A stretch of DNA of 64,000 nt, taken from NCBI GenBank assembly GCA_027064525.1, contig JAMOPJ010000008.1:1-64000 (forward strand), given 5' to 3'. The position numbers were made by a program, and so were the translations under genes. This DNA comes from Archaeoglobaceae archaeon (GTDB lineage: Archaea; Halobacteriota; Archaeoglobi; Archaeoglobales; Archaeoglobaceae). The notes under the pieces were generated by a model. The model had not been told where the DNA came from. It searched no databases and worked only from the letters and a program-made list of their open reading frames with translations. Positions 61,637 through 64,000 of this stretch are shown here, in pieces. Position 1 is the stretch's first letter; every line of letters begins with the position of its first letter.

Positions 61637-62770
61637 ATGTGGGTCTGCACGGGTTGTTCGTGTTTGTGTGATGATGTAGAAATCGAAGGAAATAACGTAA
61701 AGCATGCGTGCAGGATAGGAGCTGGAATCATCCTCAATCGTTCCGTTGCAAGAGCTGAACCTCTCATCGAAGGAAGAAAAACGGATATGGATTCCGCCAT
61801 TGAGAAGGCTGTGGAGATTTTGAAAGATTCGAAGGGTGTTGCGATTTACGGCTTGAACAATTCAACGCTCGAAGCTCAGAGGATTGCAATAAAACTCGCG
61901 AAGAAGCTCTCCGCATACGTTGACAACGGTTCGAAGTTCGAGAAGTTGGCGGAGATGATCTTGAACAAGGAGATCCCTTCAACTACGCTTGAAAACGTGA
62001 AGGATTACGCATACGTCATATTCTACTGGGGGTGCGATGTTCACAACTCCATGCCGAGGCACATGTCGAGATACACTTACTATCCGAGAGGGAAGAAGAG
62101 ACAGAGAGGATACGAAGAGGACAGGTTTTTGGTCGTTGTGGATGTTAGAAGAAGCCACACCGCAATGCTCGCTAAGAAGAATGCAGTCTTCATAAAAACG
62201 GACGATGACAGAAAACTCGTTCGTGAATTCGTAACAGCTTTGGAAGGTGGAATAGCAAGCGGAGATGTTTTAAGAGTTGTCAAGGAGCTGAAGAAATCGG
62301 ATTTTAACGTCATATTCGGTGGAGAGGGATTGATAAAAGGATTGGGCAACGAATTTGAAGAGTTCGTCAAACTCGTGAACAGCGTGGGCTACTTCATCCC
62401 CGCGGACTATCGCACGAATTCGATGGGGTTCTTCAAAAGCATTTTCGAAGCTGGAATCTCTAAGGCGAACTTTGAGGATCTACTCATCGATGAGACTATA
62501 GATACGGCAATCATCGTAGGTGACGACCCTCTGAACTCAATGCCTTTCGAGATCGCCAAAAGGCTTGTGAAGCTTAAATTGATAGTTATAGATCCCAAAG
62601 TTAGCTTTACGTCAAAGATAGCAGATGTGGTAATTCCTTCGGCTATATCAGGAGTCGAATGTGGAGGAAAGATGCTTAGAAGTGATTTCGTGGAGGTTGA
62701 GCTGAAACCCGTCTTTAAGTCGGAATGGGATGACGTTGAGATATTGAAGAGTATTTTGGAGGGATTGTGA
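61637..62770 (+). CDS. fwdB: formylmethanofuran dehydrogenase subunit B (FwdB/FmdB)
   Basis: Catalytic W/Mo-pterin subunit that reduces CO2 to a formyl group (or the reverse) in the C1 branch of the acetyl-CoA pathway. 377 residues against roughly 430 in methanogens. N-terminal cysteines 4, 7, 11 and 25 bind a 4Fe-4S cluster. FYWGCDVHNSMPRHMSRY (about 129-146) holds the metal-ligand cysteine (Cys133), followed by DVRRSHTA. ATG at 61637 follows GGAGGAG by seven bases. The pterin-dinucleotide domain is the separate next gene. Confidence 0.92.
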   Translation: MWVCTGCSCLCDDVEIEGNNVKHACRIGAGIILNRSVARAEPLIEGRKTDMDSAIEKAVEILKDSKGVAIYGLNNSTLEAQRIAIKLAKKLSAYVDNGSKFEKLAEMILNKEIPSTTLENVKDYAYVIFYWGCDVHNSMPRHMSRYTYYPRGKKRQRGYEEDRFLVVVDVRRSHTAMLAKKNAVFIKTDDDRKLVREFVTALEGGIASGDVLRVVKELKKSDFNVIFGGEGLIKGLGNEFEEFVKLVNSVGYFIPADYRTNSMGFFKSIFEAGISKANFEDLLIDETIDTAIIVGDDPLNSMPFEIAKRLVKLKLIVIDPKVSFTSKIADVVIPSAISGVECGGKMLRSDFVEVELKPVFKSEWDDVEILKSILEGL

Positions 62771-62771
62771 A

Positions 62772-63137
62772 ATGCTGAGGTTCGCAAAATTTCTCAAGAA
62801 GGTGGAGCTGAGGCTCATCACGTATAGAGACGGATTTCAGGTATCGGTTGCGAGAAAAGACAAGTTCAGCGACGAATTCATTGAAAAATCTGCGGTAATA
62901 ATCGTTCATCCCGATACGGCAAAAACCTTTGGATTCAAGGATGGGCAGATAGTCAAAGTTTCCGCAAATGAGAGATCTGCAAATTTAAGGCTTAAAGTTA
63001 GCGAGATTGCTCCGGAGGACGGAGCATTGATGCCTAAAAGCATCTACTCGTGCTATCTGTTTTCGGACAAGATAACCATCGAACCGACGGATGGCGAAAT
63101 TACGACGCCGAACGAACTTCTCGAAGTATATACGTAG
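62772..63137 (+). CDS. fwdD: formylmethanofuran dehydrogenase subunit D (FwdD)
   Basis: 121 residues, a molydopterin-dinucleotide-binding barrel as in the C-terminus of formate dehydrogenases: VIIVHPDTAKTFGFKDGQIVKV (residues about 42-63), LRLKVSEIAPEDGALMPKS (about 73-91). GGAGGG (62758-62763) precedes the ATG, which is one base after the fwdB stop. FwdA and FwdC are not in this operon. Confidence 0.88.
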   Translation: MLRFAKFLKKVELRLITYRDGFQVSVARKDKFSDEFIEKSAVIIVHPDTAKTFGFKDGQIVKVSANERSANLRLKVSEIAPEDGALMPKSIYSCYLFSDKITIEPTDGEITTPNELLEVYT

Positions 63138-63218
63138 TTATTATTTAGTGTTAATAATCGATTAGACAATAATACTGTATAACCCATGATTTAAAATGAC
63201 AGATATTTCAAAAGAGAA

Positions 63219-63231
63219 AAGTATATAATCT
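63219..63231 (+). promoter_or_regulatory. TATA box of cdhA
   Basis: AAGTATATAATCT lies 24-36 bases before ATG 63255, with the ribosome-like GGGGCGGGG between. It marks the cdh operon as a transcript separate from fwd. Confidence 0.5.
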
Positions 63232-63254
63232 ATAATGTTAGATCTGGGGCGGGG

Positions 63255-64000
63255 ATGGTAATGGATCTCAGAGAGGGTTTTATCGTTCTCGATGACATGA
63301 GGAATGTCACGATTCGAATAGGGAAGATCGTCGAAGAGGATGAATGGGAACCGATGGGACCAACGCCGAGACCGCACATCCTCGACCTGAGATACTGGGA
63401 TCAAAAGCTCTTGGAGAGATACGAACCATTCTATGCTCCAATGCAAGATTTCTGTAACCTCTGCACGATGGGGCCTTGTGAGCTGTCGCACAACAAGGAA
63501 GGAGCCTGTGGTCTCGATCTGAAAACTCAGAAGGCAAGACTTGTGGTTTTAGCATGTTTAATCGGAGCATCATCTCATACCGCTCACGCGAGGCACTTGG
63601 TTCACTACTTAATTGAGAAATTTGGGCCAGATTATCCGATCGACTTGGGGAGCAACGTGAACATCGAAGCTCCAAACATAAGGCTCGTTTTCGGAATAAG
63701 GCCAAAGACGATCGGAGATTTAGAGCAGGTTTTGGATTACGTCGAGCAAGAGCTTGTCAGGGTTCTTCACACCACTCATACGGGCCAAGAGGAGAGCTAT
63801 CTGGACTATGAGTCCAAAGCCTTGCACGTCGGAATGCTCGACCACGTTGCCATGGAAGTGGCAGATATAGCTCAGATTGTGGCGTTCAACTATCCGAAGG
63901 GAGATCCTGACGCTCCGCTAATAGAGACCGGATTCGGAGTTCTCGACCCGAACAAGCCCGTAATTCTTGTGATCGGACACAACATCCTTCCAGCGAGGAA
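63255..64000 (+). CDS. cdhA: acetyl-CoA decarbonylase/synthase alpha subunit CdhA (5' part)
   Basis: Carbon monoxide dehydrogenase subunit of the archaeal ACDS complex; 248 codons are visible and the frame runs off the window. The N-terminus reads MVMDLREGFIVLDDM. The Fe-S cysteine group CNLCTMGPC followed by a further cysteine in EGACG (about residues 72-92) is typical of CdhA, as are IGASSHTAHARHLVHYL and VLHTTHTGQEES. It makes or splits acetyl-CoA together with a corrinoid Fe-S protein, the main user of the cobamide made by the left part of the window. Confidence 0.94.
   Translation, partial: MVMDLREGFIVLDDMRNVTIRIGKIVEEDEWEPMGPTPRPHILDLRYWDQKLLERYEPFYAPMQDFCNLCTMGPCELSHNKEGACGLDLKTQKARLVVLACLIGASSHTAHARHLVHYLIEKFGPDYPIDLGSNVNIEAPNIRLVFGIRPKTIGDLEQVLDYVEQELVRVLHTTHTGQEESYLDYESKALHVGMLDHVAMEVADIAQIVAFNYPKGDPDAPLIETGFGVLDPNKPVILVIGHNILPAR

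Noticed and set aside
61760-62040. Possible selenocysteine (UGA) at the FwdB metal-ligand position.
   Set aside because: The ligand codon is TGC (cysteine) in WGCD and the frame has no internal TGA.
1-64000. tRNA or rRNA genes, CRISPR repeats and intact insertion sequences.
   Set aside because: No T-loop/acceptor patterns outside coding regions, no regularly spaced direct repeats, and no complete transposase frame were seen. This was a reading by eye; a covariance-model scan would settle the RNA question.

Overview
The window looks like a chromosomal segment of a hyperthermophilic or thermophilic euryarchaeon of the order Archaeoglobales. The pointers are a Hel308 helicase very like the Archaeoglobus fulgidus protein as I remember it, a tungsten/molybdenum formylmethanofuran dehydrogenase cluster followed by the acetyl-CoA decarbonylase/synthase alpha subunit (C1/acetyl-CoA pathway), archaeal-type S-adenosylmethionine synthetase, isopentenyl phosphate kinase with type 2 IPP isomerase and GGPP synthase (archaeal ether lipids), and TATA boxes about 25 bases before many start codons (leaderless or short-leader transcripts). 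Base composition looks to be in the low-to-mid 40s % GC by eye. Genus and species are inference. No rRNA, tRNA or CRISPR array was seen.

Layout. (1) 167-18074 is a cobalamin region. cbiA stands first. A tightly overlapping operon follows: cobalt ABC importer cbiMNQO, then the anaerobic corrin-ring genes cbiT, cbiL, cbiF, cbiG, cbiH, a cbiC-cbiE fusion, the small cobaltochelatase cbiX and cbiP. A B12-type importer btuF-btuC-btuD (with an extra C-terminal domain on the ATPase) comes next, then a nitrilase-family gene and a large CobN-type chelatase on the minus strand. The same inverted repeat, AATCAA-N6-TTGATT, lies over the predicted transcription start of the cbiM operon (1500-1517, two mismatches), btuF (10498-10515, exact) and cobN (18075-18092, exact). 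This looks like an undescribed cobalt/cobalamin regulon operator. Several genes of the operon appear to use CTG, TTG or possibly ATA start codons behind strong ribosome binding sites.

(2) 18075-18795 is a scar region holding a frameshifted gene fragment and a decayed transposase. (3) 18796-25535 carries the isoprenoid genes, a DUF58 pair, a GTPBP1-like GTPase and two small membrane proteins. (4) 25501-36458 mixes RNA and cofactor functions: nicotinamidase, RNA cyclase, a cysteine-rich protein, DUF89, a RaSEA-type radical SAM enzyme, an AN1 zinc finger-rhomboid fusion, a biotin carrier, a TtuA/Ncs6-type thiolase, a flavin dehydrogenase, ketopantoate reductase and AmrS. (5) 36467-43762 has two acyl-CoA ligases, SAM synthetase, a VapBC pair, Mn-dependent pyrophosphatase and a riboflavin reductase. 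(6) 43793-45990 is a probable type II restriction-modification system with a ribbon-helix-helix gene between the two enzymes. (7) 45995-60094 is mostly housekeeping (CinA-like, eIF2B-like, PHP, PhoU regulator, PfkB kinase, Hel308, ThiD, PAP2, HisS, PurM, PAC2). (8) 60203-64000 holds a pentaheme cytochrome c, a compact Fwd operon (Fe-S protein, FwdB, FwdD) and the start of cdhA, which runs off the window.

Functionally the window links corrinoid supply (synthesis, cobalt uptake, B12 uptake) to the corrinoid-dependent acetyl-CoA pathway whose first genes appear at the right edge.
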